Notes: a model not told the origin generated them from the letters alone. Counted from the stretch's first letter, positions 1 to 9,320 are shown. The stretch: 64,000 nucleotides of DNA from JAUNSR01 sp036655755 (GCA_036655755.1 JAVVPN010000004.1:7053-71052), one strand, 5' to 3'. A program made the numbers and translations.

Positions 1-139
1 TTTGATCTTTGATGGAGATGGTCGCTCCGATCAGTTCTTCTTTTGTATGACGATCTTTTACGACTCCTTTAATTGTATAGGAGGCTATCGCCTGTAATGA
101 AAAGGTTAAAAACAAGAATGCGATCTGAAAATGTTTCAT
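1..139 (-). CDS. SusC/RagA-type TonB-dependent receptor, N-terminal fragment (cut by window edge)
   Basis: Only the first 46 codons are in the window. The ATG is at 139 on the minus strand. The start of the protein is a signal peptide (MKHFQIAFLFLTF...), and mature sequence of the type YTIKGVVKDRHTKEELIGA follows. That pattern is the beginning of the carboxypeptidase-regulatory-like domain found at the N terminus of Bacteroidetes TonB-linked nutrient receptors. The family imports glycans or peptides across the outer membrane with a SusD partner. The fragment is too short to exclude another surface protein that starts with the same domain. Confidence 0.6.
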   Translation of the reverse strand, partial: MKHFQIAFLFLTFSLQAIASYTIKGVVKDRHTKEELIGATISIKDQ

Positions 140-301
140 TGAATGAGTTGATGTTTTTTTGACATCGCAAAGTAACTCTCTCGGTATTTCAAAAGGATTA
201 AGCTGATATTTAGATAATATTTCTAAAATATTAAGAAGTTGTTTCAAAATAAATGTTGCGTCTCCGCCCTGCCTGAGTGTAAAAGTGTTTCATGATTTAT
301 G

Positions 302-309
302 TACTTTTG
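302..309 (+). promoter_or_regulatory. Candidate -7 element (TACTTTTG) for the GHL10 gene
   Basis: TACTTTTG matches the Bacteroidetes primary-sigma -7 consensus TAnnTTTG and lies about 100 bp before the chosen ATG at 410. No clear -33 TTTG partner is seen. Confidence 0.4.
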
Positions 310-409
310 TGGCAAATCAGAATTTAATCCGGATTTTGAGGATGTACCAAAAGATAGGGTGGCAAAGTCTGTGCCCGCTGTTGGGAAACGGGTATTATTT
401 ATATATTAT

Positions 410-1534
410 ATGATAAGAAGATTTTATTTGTTGTTGCTCCTTTCGTTGTTGGGAGGTTCTTTGAGTGCTCAAGATCGGGAAGAGATACGGGCAGTATGGC
501 TAACGACCAATTATCAGTTAGACTGGCCTTCGGAAGCTGGTACGACAACGGCTGTAATCACCCGCCAGAAACAGGAAATGGTGCGCTTGCTCGATCGGTT
601 GAAAGAGTGTGGCATCAATACGGTATTCTTTCAGACACGAATCAGGGGCGCTGTTTTTTATCATTCGGATATTGAGCCTCAGAGCAGATTTCTTACCGGA
701 AAGACGGGTGAGGAAAGTGAATTCGATCCGCTTGCGTTTGTGTTGCAGGAGTGCCATCTGCGGCAGATGGAGTGTCATGCATGGATGGTGTGCATGCCTT
801 TGGGTGGAAAGAAATATATCCGCCAGCATGGTTTGGAGAAATTTGTGGAAAGAAACAGCTCTTTTATAACGGTGCATCACGGTGAATATTTTCTGGAGCC
901 GGCCGAGCCCCGGACTGCTGATTACCTTGCTTCGATTGCGGCGGAAATCGTAAAGAAATATGAGGTGGATGGGATTCATCTGGATTATATCCGTTATCCG
1001 GAAAAGGCAGCCTCTTATCCGGATGCCAAAAGATATGCCCAGGCCGGTAAAAAGGGTACGCTTGCGCAATGGCGACGTGATAACATCACGCACATTGTCT
1101 ATACGATTCATGACCGGATAAAGGCTGTACGCCCCGAAGTAGCGCTGAGTAGTGCTCCGCTTGGTCTTTATGATGGGCGTTTCGGGAAGCGTTATTACGG
1201 ATGGAATGCGTTCGATGCCGGATTTCAGGAAGTGGAACGATGGTTGAAAGAGGATAAACATGATTTTATAGCCCCCATGATGTATTATAAGGGTGCGATG
1301 TTTTTCCCTTTTGTGGCTGATTGGTGCTTACGTAGCCATGGTAAACCTGTCATTCCGGGATTGGGTATTTATCGTTTGAATGAGCCCGGCGCGGGCTGGG
1401 ATCTGAAAGAGATTGAGAAGCAGATTTGGTGGTCGCGGCGCATGGGCGCGGGCGGTTATGCATTGTTCAGAGTGCGTAATTTATTGGACGATTATCCGGC
1501 ACTTTTCTGGCGAATTCAATATCTGAATGACTAA
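410..1534 (+). CDS. Exported glycosyl-hydrolase-like 10 (GHL10/DUF187) family protein
   Basis: This is a 374-residue secreted protein of the GHL10 family, (beta/alpha)8-barrel enzymes thought to act on glycans, probably cell-wall or host polysaccharides; the exact substrate is unknown. The open frame extends back to an ATG at 299. The ATG at 410 is preferred because it begins a clean signal peptide (MIRRFYLLLLLSLLGGSLSA, then Q). The mature protein opens with the family hallmark EIRAVWLTTNYQLDWP and has HLDYIRYP mid-domain, an acidic motif typical of the barrel active site. It stands alone, with a candidate promoter upstream at 302. Confidence 0.85.
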   Translation: MIRRFYLLLLLSLLGGSLSAQDREEIRAVWLTTNYQLDWPSEAGTTTAVITRQKQEMVRLLDRLKECGINTVFFQTRIRGAVFYHSDIEPQSRFLTGKTGEESEFDPLAFVLQECHLRQMECHAWMVCMPLGGKKYIRQHGLEKFVERNSSFITVHHGEYFLEPAEPRTADYLASIAAEIVKKYEVDGIHLDYIRYPEKAASYPDAKRYAQAGKKGTLAQWRRDNITHIVYTIHDRIKAVRPEVALSSAPLGLYDGRFGKRYYGWNAFDAGFQEVERWLKEDKHDFIAPMMYYKGAMFFPFVADWCLRSHGKPVIPGLGIYRLNEPGAGWDLKEIEKQIWWSRRMGAGGYALFRVRNLLDDYPALFWRIQYLND

Positions 1535-1613
1535 ATAACAGCGAAAAAGTTACTTAATTTTGATTATTTACATAGTTTTATAAAAATCCCTACGTTTATA
1601 CCTCTAAATGTAT

Positions 1614-1621
1614 TAAGTTTG
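1614..1621 (+). promoter_or_regulatory. Candidate -7 element (TAAGTTTG) for manA
   Basis: TAAGTTTG fits TAnnTTTG and would leave a leader of roughly 130 nt before manA. A second match, TAATTTTG, lies at 1555-1562. Neither has a convincing -33 box, so the assignment is weak. Confidence 0.25.
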
Positions 1622-1755
1622 GGCGTTTTTTTGAAAACGATATTATATTTACATTAACAGATAGATGAGGAACCCGCATTAATAATTTCTATTACCATAG
1701 ACACGACCAATGCATGTTCCATACGATTTTATTGCAAAAAATAAATTGATTACGT

Positions 1756-2733
1756 ATGAGTTTATATCCTTTTAAGTTTGAGCCACTTCTTCGTCCAATG
1801 ATCTGGGGAGGAAATGATATTTGTAAATTTAAGGAAATTACTCCTGTTGAGGCAGGAATCGGCGAAAGCTGGGAAATATCTGATTTTAAGGATAGTATGT
1901 CGGTAATTGCCAATGGTGAGTTGAAGGGGAAAAGCTTACAGGAAGTGATTGCTGAAAACGGAGCAGAGTTTATGGGTAAACATGTTTATGACCGTTTTGG
2001 CAACCGCTTTCCATTGTTGGTGAAATTTATTGATGCCTGCAACGATCTTTCTATTCAGGTGCATCCGGATGATGAATTGGCCGGAGAGCGTCATCAGTCT
2101 TTTGGAAAGACAGAAATGTGGTATGTGATCAATGCAAGAGAGGGTGCCGGGCTTTATTCGGGATTTTCTTCTCAGATTACACCGGATGAATATGTTGAAC
2201 GTGTGAAAAACAACACATTCATGGATGTGTTAAAACGTTATGAGGTGAAGCCTAATGATGTGTTTTTCTTGCCTGCGGGGCGTGTGCATGCTATCGGAAG
2301 CGGATTGTTTGTTGCTGAGATTCAGCAGACGTCAGATGTAACCTACCGTATTTATGATTATAACCGTCTGGATAAGGAGGGTAATCGTCGTGAGTTGCAT
2401 ACAGACCTGGCTAAGGATGCAATCAATTACGAAGTATTGCCAAATTATCAGACCGAATATACACGTCAGGAAAATGTGCCGGTAGAATTGGTGGAATGTA
2501 AATATTTCCATACGAATTTGCTGGAGATTAATCAGCCGCTTGAACGTAAACTAAAACAGTTTGATTCATTTGTAATCTATATCTGCAGTGCCGGAAAAGG
2601 TATTATTGAAGACGCTGCCGGAAATAAAGTTGAAGTACGTAAAGGTGATTCGATTCTTATTCCTGCGTCATTGGCAGATATGACAATTTATCCTGAGGGT
2701 AATCTGAACTTGTTGGAAGTATATATTCCTTGA
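1756..2733 (+). CDS. manA: Mannose-6-phosphate isomerase, class I
   Basis: The enzyme interconverts fructose-6-phosphate and mannose-6-phosphate in the cytosol and feeds GDP-mannose and other surface-sugar pathways. The 325-residue product has the short bacterial cupin form. The zinc-site residues of type I isomerases are visible: QVHPDD (Gln101, His103), the Glu of KTEMWYV (about 120) and the His of GRVHAIGSG (about 178), followed by the conserved QQTSDVTYRIYDY. It is monocistronic and is followed by a strong hairpin shared with convergent malQ. Confidence 0.95.
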   Translation: MSLYPFKFEPLLRPMIWGGNDICKFKEITPVEAGIGESWEISDFKDSMSVIANGELKGKSLQEVIAENGAEFMGKHVYDRFGNRFPLLVKFIDACNDLSIQVHPDDELAGERHQSFGKTEMWYVINAREGAGLYSGFSSQITPDEYVERVKNNTFMDVLKRYEVKPNDVFFLPAGRVHAIGSGLFVAEIQQTSDVTYRIYDYNRLDKEGNRRELHTDLAKDAINYEVLPNYQTEYTRQENVPVELVECKYFHTNLLEINQPLERKLKQFDSFVIYICSAGKGIIEDAAGNKVEVRKGDSILIPASLADMTIYPEGNLNLLEVYIP

Positions 2734-2751
2734 GATAAAGGTTGAATGAAT

Positions 2752-2803
2752 AAAAAATATCCGCTCCTGCTTCCTTATAAAGGAAATAGGAGCGGATATT
2801 TTT
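2752..2803. terminator. Bidirectional terminator between manA and malQ
   Basis: The arms AAAAAATATCCGCTCCT and AGGAGCGGATATTTTT form a long stem with A/T runs on both sides, so it can terminate both convergent genes. A smaller inverted repeat (TTCCT/AGGAA) sits in the loop. Confidence 0.85.
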
Positions 2804-2806
2804 ATT

Positions 2807-5482
2807 TTATCGTCCGGATTTGATAATCAGGTCTTTCATCTTTTGATTGAATGCGTCGGCTTGCATCAGTTCGTCGATAGACAGGTGCATCCGGTAGCGC
2901 CAGTAGTGGCGGGAGATAGCCGGCACATTGATACGCTCTTCGTGTGGATTATCGCGACGTAGATTTTCATCCATCGAAAGCCAGTCCTGAATCGGCAGAA
3001 TCGTAAACATAGCCGGCGATTGCAGGTGTTGGTTGATAATCGATTCGCAGATAGTCCCTGTGCAGGTATCGGGAGCCTGTCCCTCGCCGTGCAGTTGTTC
3101 GTGATAATAGCGTTGGCTGAGCTGTCTGTTTTCTTCCCACCATTCGCGTAAAGTGCTCATGTCGTGTGTCGAGGTGGTGCATACCGATAAATAAGGGTAT
3201 TCTTTGGGATCGTCGAATGATAAACCCTGTTTTTTAGGCATGCGCTGAATCTCAAGACTGAGTATGCGGAGCTCTTCCAATACCTCGGCTACTCCGGCCG
3301 GTATCATGCCCAGATCTTCGGCACAAGCCAGCATGGGCGTGGCATTCAGTAAGGGAGGCAATTTTTCAAGAGCTTCATGACACCAGTATTTATTGTTACG
3401 TTCATAAAAGAACTGATTGTAGAGGCGGTTGTAAGCATTTTTTTGCGACGGATCGAGTGCTTCATATGCCTTGGTTTCCTGTGCGGCGATACGGGGATGA
3501 TATTTGCCTTTTTGTTTTCTGTCTTCCAGAAACAATACTTCACCAACAAGACGAAGCAATCCGTCGCGAATGTGCAACGTCTTTTCGTCAGTCAGATCAT
3601 TGAAGTTGCTCTCAATTTCACGCTGCGTATCGTATTCTTTTTTTAATGCATAGCTTTCCCATCCGGTTGATTCGAGAAAACTCTCTTTTACCTCTTGTGT
3701 GTTTTCGCCGAATAATTCCTGTAGGAAATATTCACGGATATACGGATTGCATACTCTGTCTTCCTCGAAGTTGAATCCGAACGCACGTATTTCGTCTGCG
3801 GTAAATGGCAGTGCGGGGTTGAAATGGCCCAAGAGTCCTTGTGTGGCTTTGAACGGAATTTCCCAGATACGGAAAAAACCGAGAATGTGATCAATGCGGT
3901 AAGCATCGAAATAATCGGCCATTTTAGTAAAGCGCTTTTTCCACCAGTCATAGTGATCCTCTTTCATCAGTTCCCAGTTATAGGTAGGGAATCCCCAATT
4001 CTGCCCGTTTTTTGAGAAATCATCGGGTGGAGCTCCCGCCTGGCTATCCATATGGAAAAGGGCCGGGTTGACCCAGGCATCTGCACTGGTACGGCTGATT
4101 CCGATAGGAATGTCTCCTTTTAAAATGATTCCTTTTTCACGGGCATAGGCCGACACTTTACTTAGTTGCTGGTCGAGCAGGTATTGTACGAATTGATAAA
4201 AGGCCAGTTCGGTATATTCTTCCGATTCAGGATGGTTCATTCGTTCTACTTCTGCTGCATCATATGTGCTACAAGTGCTCCACCAATGAAAATAGGGGGT
4301 TTTATGTTTATCTCGTAAATAAGAGAAGGCCGAATAGGGTAGTAGCCACTCTTTATTGTTCTCAAAGAATCTCTTGAACGAATCGGAAGCCAGGGTTTCT
4401 GTTCCTTTTTCTTCAAACAGTTTCCGCAGATATGCCCATTTGCCTTCGGTTACTTTTTCATAATCAATATCCGACAGTTTGTTGAGACGCTTTAATTCTT
4501 TTCTGTAATCGTCCATTTTTTCTTTATCCTGCAAAATGCCCGCTTCTTCCAGGCGGATATATGCCGGATGAAGGGCGAAGATTGAGTTGGCATTATAGGG
4601 GTAGGAGTCGTGCCATGTGTGTGTCATGGTTGTGTCGTTTACCGGCAGGATCTGAATGATTTTCTGGCCTGTTTGTACAGCCCAGTCAATCAGGGGGATG
4701 AGGTCTGAAAATTCTCCAATTCCGTACCCTTTCTCCGAGCGTAGCGAAAACACAGGAATAGCTACCCCGGCTCCTTTCCAGTTGAGTTTTGGTCTTCTGA
4801 AATGGAATCCATCAGCCAAAAGAGTTCCTGTTTCGTTTTGAAGGCAATCTGGTATGATGTGGTCGGAACCTTCTTCCCATACGATATTTTGGCGATTACT
4901 TTCTTCTGTGCTGATGAATTTGAAATGAAATGGAAGCTGAATCTCCTTGCGGTCGAATGTTATCTCCCATTCATCCGGACGGATGCGGTACATCGCGGGT
5001 GCTTTCTGTGGATCCCAGTTGCCGCTTATCGTATTGTTTCCACTTAATAGCAAGAGTTGGTGGGCCGAACATTCGGGCGCATAACAGCGAATAACTAGTG
5101 TATCGGTTTTTAATGCTGGTTCTGCAGTTGCATTTTCGTGTTTAAACACACATTTGGTGAAAGCCGAGGAGTAAAAGGGCTGGTCGACCGGGAAGTTTTG
5201 CCAATGGTCAAAAATAATCAGGCGGGGAGTCTTGATATTCTCCAGGCTATGGATTCGACCATACTCTTGATTGTCGTCTTTACCATTTTCACGTATCAGA
5301 TATCGGTATGTAAAAGCAGCGTCTTCCGGAATCGTGGCTTCAAGTTGCCAGATTCCGTTTGTAAGGTATTCAAGTGGGAGTGCTTGTTCGGGTTGGTTTT
5401 CTCCCAGTTGGGGAAGCGAACCGATGATCCATACGCTTTGTCCCCATTGTGTATGATATTCAAGGTTGAATTGTATTGTCAT
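2807..5482 (-). CDS. malQ: 4-alpha-glucanotransferase (amylomaltase) with N-terminal starch-binding domains
   Basis: This is an 891-residue GH77 enzyme that transfers alpha-1,4-glucan segments between maltodextrins. The first ~230 residues hold two starch-binding-like (CBM20-type) modules, the first opening with FNLEYHTQWGQSVWIIGSLP. The catalytic barrel follows, with GDIPIGISRTSADAW, the nucleophile motif DAYRIDHILGFFRIWEIP (Asp near 531), CAEDLGMIP and TSTHDMSTLREWW. The length and the two N-terminal modules match the long DPE2-like form common in Bacteroidetes rather than the ~500-700-residue E. coli type. The ATG at 5482 is preceded by a candidate -7 box (5536-5543). Confidence 0.95.
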   Translation of the reverse strand: MTIQFNLEYHTQWGQSVWIIGSLPQLGENQPEQALPLEYLTNGIWQLEATIPEDAAFTYRYLIRENGKDDNQEYGRIHSLENIKTPRLIIFDHWQNFPVDQPFYSSAFTKCVFKHENATAEPALKTDTLVIRCYAPECSAHQLLLLSGNNTISGNWDPQKAPAMYRIRPDEWEITFDRKEIQLPFHFKFISTEESNRQNIVWEEGSDHIIPDCLQNETGTLLADGFHFRRPKLNWKGAGVAIPVFSLRSEKGYGIGEFSDLIPLIDWAVQTGQKIIQILPVNDTTMTHTWHDSYPYNANSIFALHPAYIRLEEAGILQDKEKMDDYRKELKRLNKLSDIDYEKVTEGKWAYLRKLFEEKGTETLASDSFKRFFENNKEWLLPYSAFSYLRDKHKTPYFHWWSTCSTYDAAEVERMNHPESEEYTELAFYQFVQYLLDQQLSKVSAYAREKGIILKGDIPIGISRTSADAWVNPALFHMDSQAGAPPDDFSKNGQNWGFPTYNWELMKEDHYDWWKKRFTKMADYFDAYRIDHILGFFRIWEIPFKATQGLLGHFNPALPFTADEIRAFGFNFEEDRVCNPYIREYFLQELFGENTQEVKESFLESTGWESYALKKEYDTQREIESNFNDLTDEKTLHIRDGLLRLVGEVLFLEDRKQKGKYHPRIAAQETKAYEALDPSQKNAYNRLYNQFFYERNNKYWCHEALEKLPPLLNATPMLACAEDLGMIPAGVAEVLEELRILSLEIQRMPKKQGLSFDDPKEYPYLSVCTTSTHDMSTLREWWEENRQLSQRYYHEQLHGEGQAPDTCTGTICESIINQHLQSPAMFTILPIQDWLSMDENLRRDNPHEERINVPAISRHYWRYRMHLSIDELMQADAFNQKMKDLIIKSGR

Positions 5483-5535
5483 ATTGTTGAGTATTAGATA
5501 AGAGAGCGGGATATCGCGAAAAAGCGCCCTTAAAA

Positions 5536-5543
5536 CAAACTTA
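5536..5543 (-). promoter_or_regulatory. Candidate -7 element (TAAGTTTG) for malQ
   Basis: On the minus strand TAAGTTTG fits TAnnTTTG and lies about 55 bp upstream of the malQ ATG. Confidence 0.4.
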
Positions 5544-5589
5544 CAAAATTTTATATAAATACATGGGTTCTTGCGCTTAAGTTCATCAT

Positions 5590-5625
5590 AAAAAAAGCTG
5601 TCTTTCGCATTTAACGAAAGACAGC
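5590..5625 (-). terminator. Intrinsic terminator of nrdJ
   Basis: On the minus strand an 11-bp perfect stem (GCTGTCTTTCG/CGAAAGACAGC, loop of 7) is followed by TTTTTT. It lies just past the nrdJ stop codon. Confidence 0.85.
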
Positions 5626-5653
5626 CCGGGGCGTATGTATAAGATGAATTCTG

Positions 5654-8179
5654 TTATCCGCAGCGAGAAGTGCCGCAAGATGTACAAATAAGGCACCCTT
5701 CTTGATAAATCAACGTTTCCTGTCCACAGTTCGGACAAGTCTGACCGTTGGCTTTGGTGCCGTTAGGTAAGTATTTTTTCAAGGCGCGTTCTACGCCGTT
5801 TTTCCAAGTGTTGATCGATTCGCTATCGAGCTCCAGTCCTGAAATCAATTTTAAAACCTGATCCATCGGCATCCGGTAGCGGAGTACACCCGAAATCAGT
5901 TTCGCATAATTCCAGTATTCAGGATTGAATTTGTCAGATAATCCTTCAATCGTTGTTTTGTAGCCGCGTTTATTCACATATTGGAAATCGTAACGTTTGT
6001 TTCCTTCAGCATCTACGGCTTTGATGATTTTCCCTTTTGTTACGTTTTTCGGAATCAATATTCCGTCTTCATCGTCGGCAAGACCGGTGAAGATTTCGTA
6101 TGGCATACCATCTTTCAAACCGATAAAAGCAATCCATTTCTCACGATTGTTCTGAAATTTAACAACGTCAGCTTCCAGTTCGATTGGTCGTTTTACCGTG
6201 ATTGGCGGAAGTTCCGGTTTTTTCTCCTCTTTTTTCGTCGAGATCAATACTCCCGAGCGAGAGCCGTCGCGATATACGGTACATCCTTTACAACCGCTTT
6301 TCCATGCTTCTACATAAAGCTGGTTTACTAAATCCTCCGATACGTCATTTGGCAGATTGATGGTTACACTGATAGAATGGTCTACCCATTGCTGGATGCG
6401 TCCCTGCATACGTACTTTTTGTAGCCAGTCAACGTCGTTGGAAGTTGCTTTGTAATAAGGAGACCGGGTAATTAGGTCTTCTATTTCCTCTTGTGTGTAA
6501 TGGTCGTGTACCGGGATATTGTTCATTTCCATCCATGTGATGAACTTGTGGTGGAAAACCACATATTCTTCAAATGCATCTCCCACTTCGTCAACAAAAT
6601 CGATGCGAACCTGAGGGTCATTCGGGTTTACTTTACGGCGACGTTTGTAAACAGGCATGAATACCGGCTCAATACCGGAGGTGGTTTGAGTCATCAGGCT
6701 GGTTGTTCCGGTAGGAGCAATCGTCAGACATGCGATGTTACGGCGTCCGTACTGAATCATCTTTTCGTAAAGCGCAGGATCAGCTTCACGCAAACGGTTG
6801 ATAAACGGATTGTTTTCCTCCCGTTGCGTATCGTATATTTCAAAGGCACCACGCTCTTTCGCCAGTTCTACCGACGAGCCGTAGGCTGCCAAAGCTAACG
6901 TTTTATGTACACTCTCTGAAAAATCAGTCGCCTTCTCTGTTCCGTAACGTAAACCGAGTGCTGCAAGCATATCTCCTTCGGCTGTAGTTCCTACGCCGGT
7001 ACGACGTCCTTGCAAGGTACGGCGTTTGATTTTCTCCCAAAGATGGATTTCTGTGCTTTTAACCTCTTCTGATTCCGGGTCTGCATGGATTTTATCAAGA
7101 ATCTTTTCGATTTTCTCCATTTCCAGGTCGATAATATCGTCCATGATGCGTTGAGCAAGAGCTACATGCTTTTTGAACAGGTCGAAATTGAACGAGGCTT
7201 CCGGTGTAAACGGATTTTCCACATATGAATACAGATTGATAGCCAGTAATCGGCAGCTATCGTAAGGGCATAATGGAATTTCCCCGCAAGGATTGGTTGA
7301 TACCGTACGGAAACCAAGGTCTGCGTAGCAATCCGGCACCGATTCACGGAGGATGGTGTCCCAGAATAATACTCCCGGTTCAGCCGATTTCCATGCATTA
7401 TGAACGATTTTCTGCCACAAAGCTTTTGCTTCTACCTCTTTAGTAAAGGCAGGAGTGTCTGAATCAATCGGAAATTTTTGTTCGTATTTCTTTCCGCTTA
7501 CAGCTGCGCGCATAAAATCGTCATCCAATTTTACCGATACGTTTGCTCCGGTAACTTTGCCTTCCGTCATTTTAGCGTCGATGAATGATTCAGAATCCGG
7601 ATGTTTGATGGATACCGACAGCATTAGCGCGCCGCGGCGTCCATCCTGTGCTACTTCACGGGTGGAGTTCGAATAGCGTTCCATAAACGGAACCAGTCCG
7701 GTTGAAGTAAGCGCAGAGTTTTTAACCGGCGATCCCGAAGGACGGATATGGGAAAGGTCGTGTCCGACCCCGCCTCGGCGTTTCATCAGTTGTACCTGCT
7801 CTTCATCTATACGGATAATACCTCCATAAGAATCCGCTTTGCCATCTAGTCCGATTACAAAGCAATTCGAAAGCGACGCAATCTGGTAATTGTTGCCAAT
7901 TCCCGTCATCGGGCTCCCTTGTGGGACAATATATTTGAAATGATCCAACAATCCGGTCAGCTCTTCTTTGCTAAGCGGATTCGGGTAATTCTGTTCGATA
8001 CGTGCCAGTTCAGATGCAATTCGATCATGCATCATTGCTGGTGAATTTTCGTAAATATTACCAAAAGAGTCTTTAAGTGCGTATTTATTAACCCATACGC
8101 GCGCTGCCAGTTCATCGCCTTTAAAATATTTCAGCGACTCGTCAAATGCTTCGTTGTAACTAAATGTTTTTGGTTCCAC
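5654..8179 (-). CDS. nrdJ: Adenosylcobalamin-dependent (class II) ribonucleoside-diphosphate reductase
   Basis: It makes deoxyribonucleotides using a cobalamin-generated thiyl radical, independent of oxygen. The 841-residue protein has the class II landmarks: SLSNCFVIGLDG near the N terminus, NPCGEIPL (near residue 300) with an active-site cysteine, and APTGTTSLMTQTTSGIEP. A C-terminal cysteine-rich tail (CPNCG...CTSCGTSRCG) probably serves in redox regeneration or zinc binding. The start is a GTG at 8179, with no in-frame ATG nearby. I looked for a cobalamin riboswitch and an NrdR box upstream and saw neither. The upstream gap instead carries repeated TGTTGAAAA motifs. Confidence 0.93.
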   Translation of the reverse strand: MEPKTFSYNEAFDESLKYFKGDELAARVWVNKYALKDSFGNIYENSPAMMHDRIASELARIEQNYPNPLSKEELTGLLDHFKYIVPQGSPMTGIGNNYQIASLSNCFVIGLDGKADSYGGIIRIDEEQVQLMKRRGGVGHDLSHIRPSGSPVKNSALTSTGLVPFMERYSNSTREVAQDGRRGALMLSVSIKHPDSESFIDAKMTEGKVTGANVSVKLDDDFMRAAVSGKKYEQKFPIDSDTPAFTKEVEAKALWQKIVHNAWKSAEPGVLFWDTILRESVPDCYADLGFRTVSTNPCGEIPLCPYDSCRLLAINLYSYVENPFTPEASFNFDLFKKHVALAQRIMDDIIDLEMEKIEKILDKIHADPESEEVKSTEIHLWEKIKRRTLQGRRTGVGTTAEGDMLAALGLRYGTEKATDFSESVHKTLALAAYGSSVELAKERGAFEIYDTQREENNPFINRLREADPALYEKMIQYGRRNIACLTIAPTGTTSLMTQTTSGIEPVFMPVYKRRRKVNPNDPQVRIDFVDEVGDAFEEYVVFHHKFITWMEMNNIPVHDHYTQEEIEDLITRSPYYKATSNDVDWLQKVRMQGRIQQWVDHSISVTINLPNDVSEDLVNQLYVEAWKSGCKGCTVYRDGSRSGVLISTKKEEKKPELPPITVKRPIELEADVVKFQNNREKWIAFIGLKDGMPYEIFTGLADDEDGILIPKNVTKGKIIKAVDAEGNKRYDFQYVNKRGYKTTIEGLSDKFNPEYWNYAKLISGVLRYRMPMDQVLKLISGLELDSESINTWKNGVERALKKYLPNGTKANGQTCPNCGQETLIYQEGCLICTSCGTSRCG

Positions 8180-8314
8180 TATGCTTTATTTTGATAAGTT
8201 GAGGTATATTGTTCGTGAGATTAGATTCTAAGGTTACTGTTGAAAAATTTGGTGATACAATGTTAGGTAGAATATTTATACTGAACAAATTTTGCAAACT
8301 AAAAAACATTGTAA

Positions 8315-8331
8315 TGTTGAAAAGTTTTCCA
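8315..8331. repeat. 17-bp repeat, copy 1 (TGTTGAAAAGTTTTCCA)
   Basis: It is identical to the copy at 8379-8395. Each half resembles a 9-mer of the TTTTCCACA kind (TTTTCAACA on one strand, TTTTCCAnn on the other), so the unit is a near-palindrome. Confidence 0.7.
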
Positions 8332-8378
8332 TTTTAAAAATTAAGTATCTTAAGATTAGGTGTTTGCGATTTTTAAGC

Positions 8379-8395
8379 TGTTGAAAAGTTTTCCA
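8379..8395. repeat. 17-bp repeat, copy 2 (TGTTGAAAAGTTTTCCA)
   Basis: Exact second copy, 64 bp from the first (start to start). It may be a protein-binding site; DnaA or a regulator of nrdJ are both possible. Confidence 0.7.
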
Positions 8396-8530
8396 AACTG
8401 AAAATTTGTTTTATAAGTATATTTTGTTTATTGAAAACTATATATCCACTTTCGGTGTTGTTTGTTGGTCGATTTTCTTACATTATTTCAAATTTTATCC
8501 GTATGAAAACGGTATTGGGGTTTTATTGGT

Positions 8531-8538
8531 TATTTTTG
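8531..8538 (+). promoter_or_regulatory. Candidate -7 element (TATTTTTG) for the nitroreductase gene
   Basis: TATTTTTG fits TAnnTTTG and lies 18 bp before the ATG at 8557. Confidence 0.4.
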
Positions 8539-8556
8539 TAATAAAACCCGTAAGAT

Positions 8557-9315
8557 ATGTTGGAAGAAATGAAAAACAGACGGACGATTCGTCAATATCA
8601 GGAAAAAATGATTTCTGAAGAAAAGTTAACAAATTTGCTCGAAATTGCTTGTCGTGCCTCAACCATGGGAAATATGCAGCTATACAGTATTGTAGTTACC
8701 CGGGATGCGGAAATGAAAGAAAAATTAGCTCCCGCTCATTTTAATCAGCCGATGGTACGCACCGCTCCTGTTGTACTTACTTTCTGTGCTGATTTTAATC
8801 GTGCGGTGAAGTGGTGCGAGCAACGCGAAGCAGATCACGGTTATGATAATTTCCAGTCGTTCATCGCGGCGGCTACCGACGCGCTGTTGGTGGCTCAGTC
8901 TTTCTGTAACGCAGCCGAAGCGGCGGGGTTGGGGATTTGCTATCTGGGGACGACAACGTATAATGCGCAGCCTATTATCGATACGCTCCGTTTGCCCGAA
9001 TTGGTTGTGCCTGTAACAACTGTTACCGTTGGTTATCCGGCCGAATCTCCGGAGCAGGTAGAGCGTTTGCCGTTAACAGGGGTGGTTCATTACGAAAGCT
9101 ATGAGCCGAATACTCGCGCGCGTATCGATTGTGTTTATACTGAGAAAGAAAATCTGGCCGCAAATATTCGTTTTGTAGAAGAAAATAACAAAAAGACATT
9201 GGCCCAGGTATTTACAGATGTGCGCTATACGCGCAAGAATAATGAGTTCTTTTCAGACGCGTTTTTGAAAGTGCTCGAAAATCAGGGTTTTCTAAAAGGA
9301 AAATTGAATTTCTGA
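8557..9315 (+). CDS. Nitroreductase-family NAD(P)H-dependent flavin oxidoreductase
   Basis: This is a 252-residue FMN-dependent oxidoreductase of the NfsA/FRP type, a cytosolic enzyme that reduces nitro compounds, quinones or flavins with NAD(P)H. The N terminus MKNRRTIRQYQEK is the standard nitroreductase opening with the FMN-phosphate-binding Arg-Arg/Arg-Gln-Tyr. The central block with ALLVAQSFCNAAEAAGLGICYLG is the conserved nitroreductase core. The C-terminal ~60 residues are the extension typical of this subfamily. It is monocistronic and ends at a hairpin shared with convergent dnaA. The physiological substrate cannot be told from sequence. Confidence 0.9.
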   Translation: MLEEMKNRRTIRQYQEKMISEEKLTNLLEIACRASTMGNMQLYSIVVTRDAEMKEKLAPAHFNQPMVRTAPVVLTFCADFNRAVKWCEQREADHGYDNFQSFIAAATDALLVAQSFCNAAEAAGLGICYLGTTTYNAQPIIDTLRLPELVVPVTTVTVGYPAESPEQVERLPLTGVVHYESYEPNTRARIDCVYTEKENLAANIRFVEENNKKTLAQVFTDVRYTRKNNEFFSDAFLKVLENQGFLKGKLNF

Positions 9316-9320
9316 AATAA

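Larger units (their letters stand above)
8180..8556. other. AT-rich intergenic region with repeated TGTTGAAAA / TTTTCCA motifs
   Basis: This is a 377-bp divergent gap between nrdJ (minus) and the nitroreductase gene (plus). It holds two exact copies of TGTTGAAAAGTTTTCCA (8315-8331 and 8379-8395), a partial copy TGTTGAAAAATTTGG (8238-8252) and a looser TTGAAAA...TCCA (8431-8449). The palindrome AACATTGTAATGTT lies next to the first exact copy. The rest is A/T-rich with no coding signal. Confidence 0.6.

Noticed and set aside
518..1261. 247-codon minus-strand open frame
   Set aside because: Antisense shadow inside the GHL10 gene; no motif, no promoter, unusual composition.
8180..8556. Cobalamin riboswitch or NrdR box upstream of B12-dependent nrdJ
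   Set aside because: I looked for the B12-box core GCCACTG and for paired NrdR-type palindromes and found neither.
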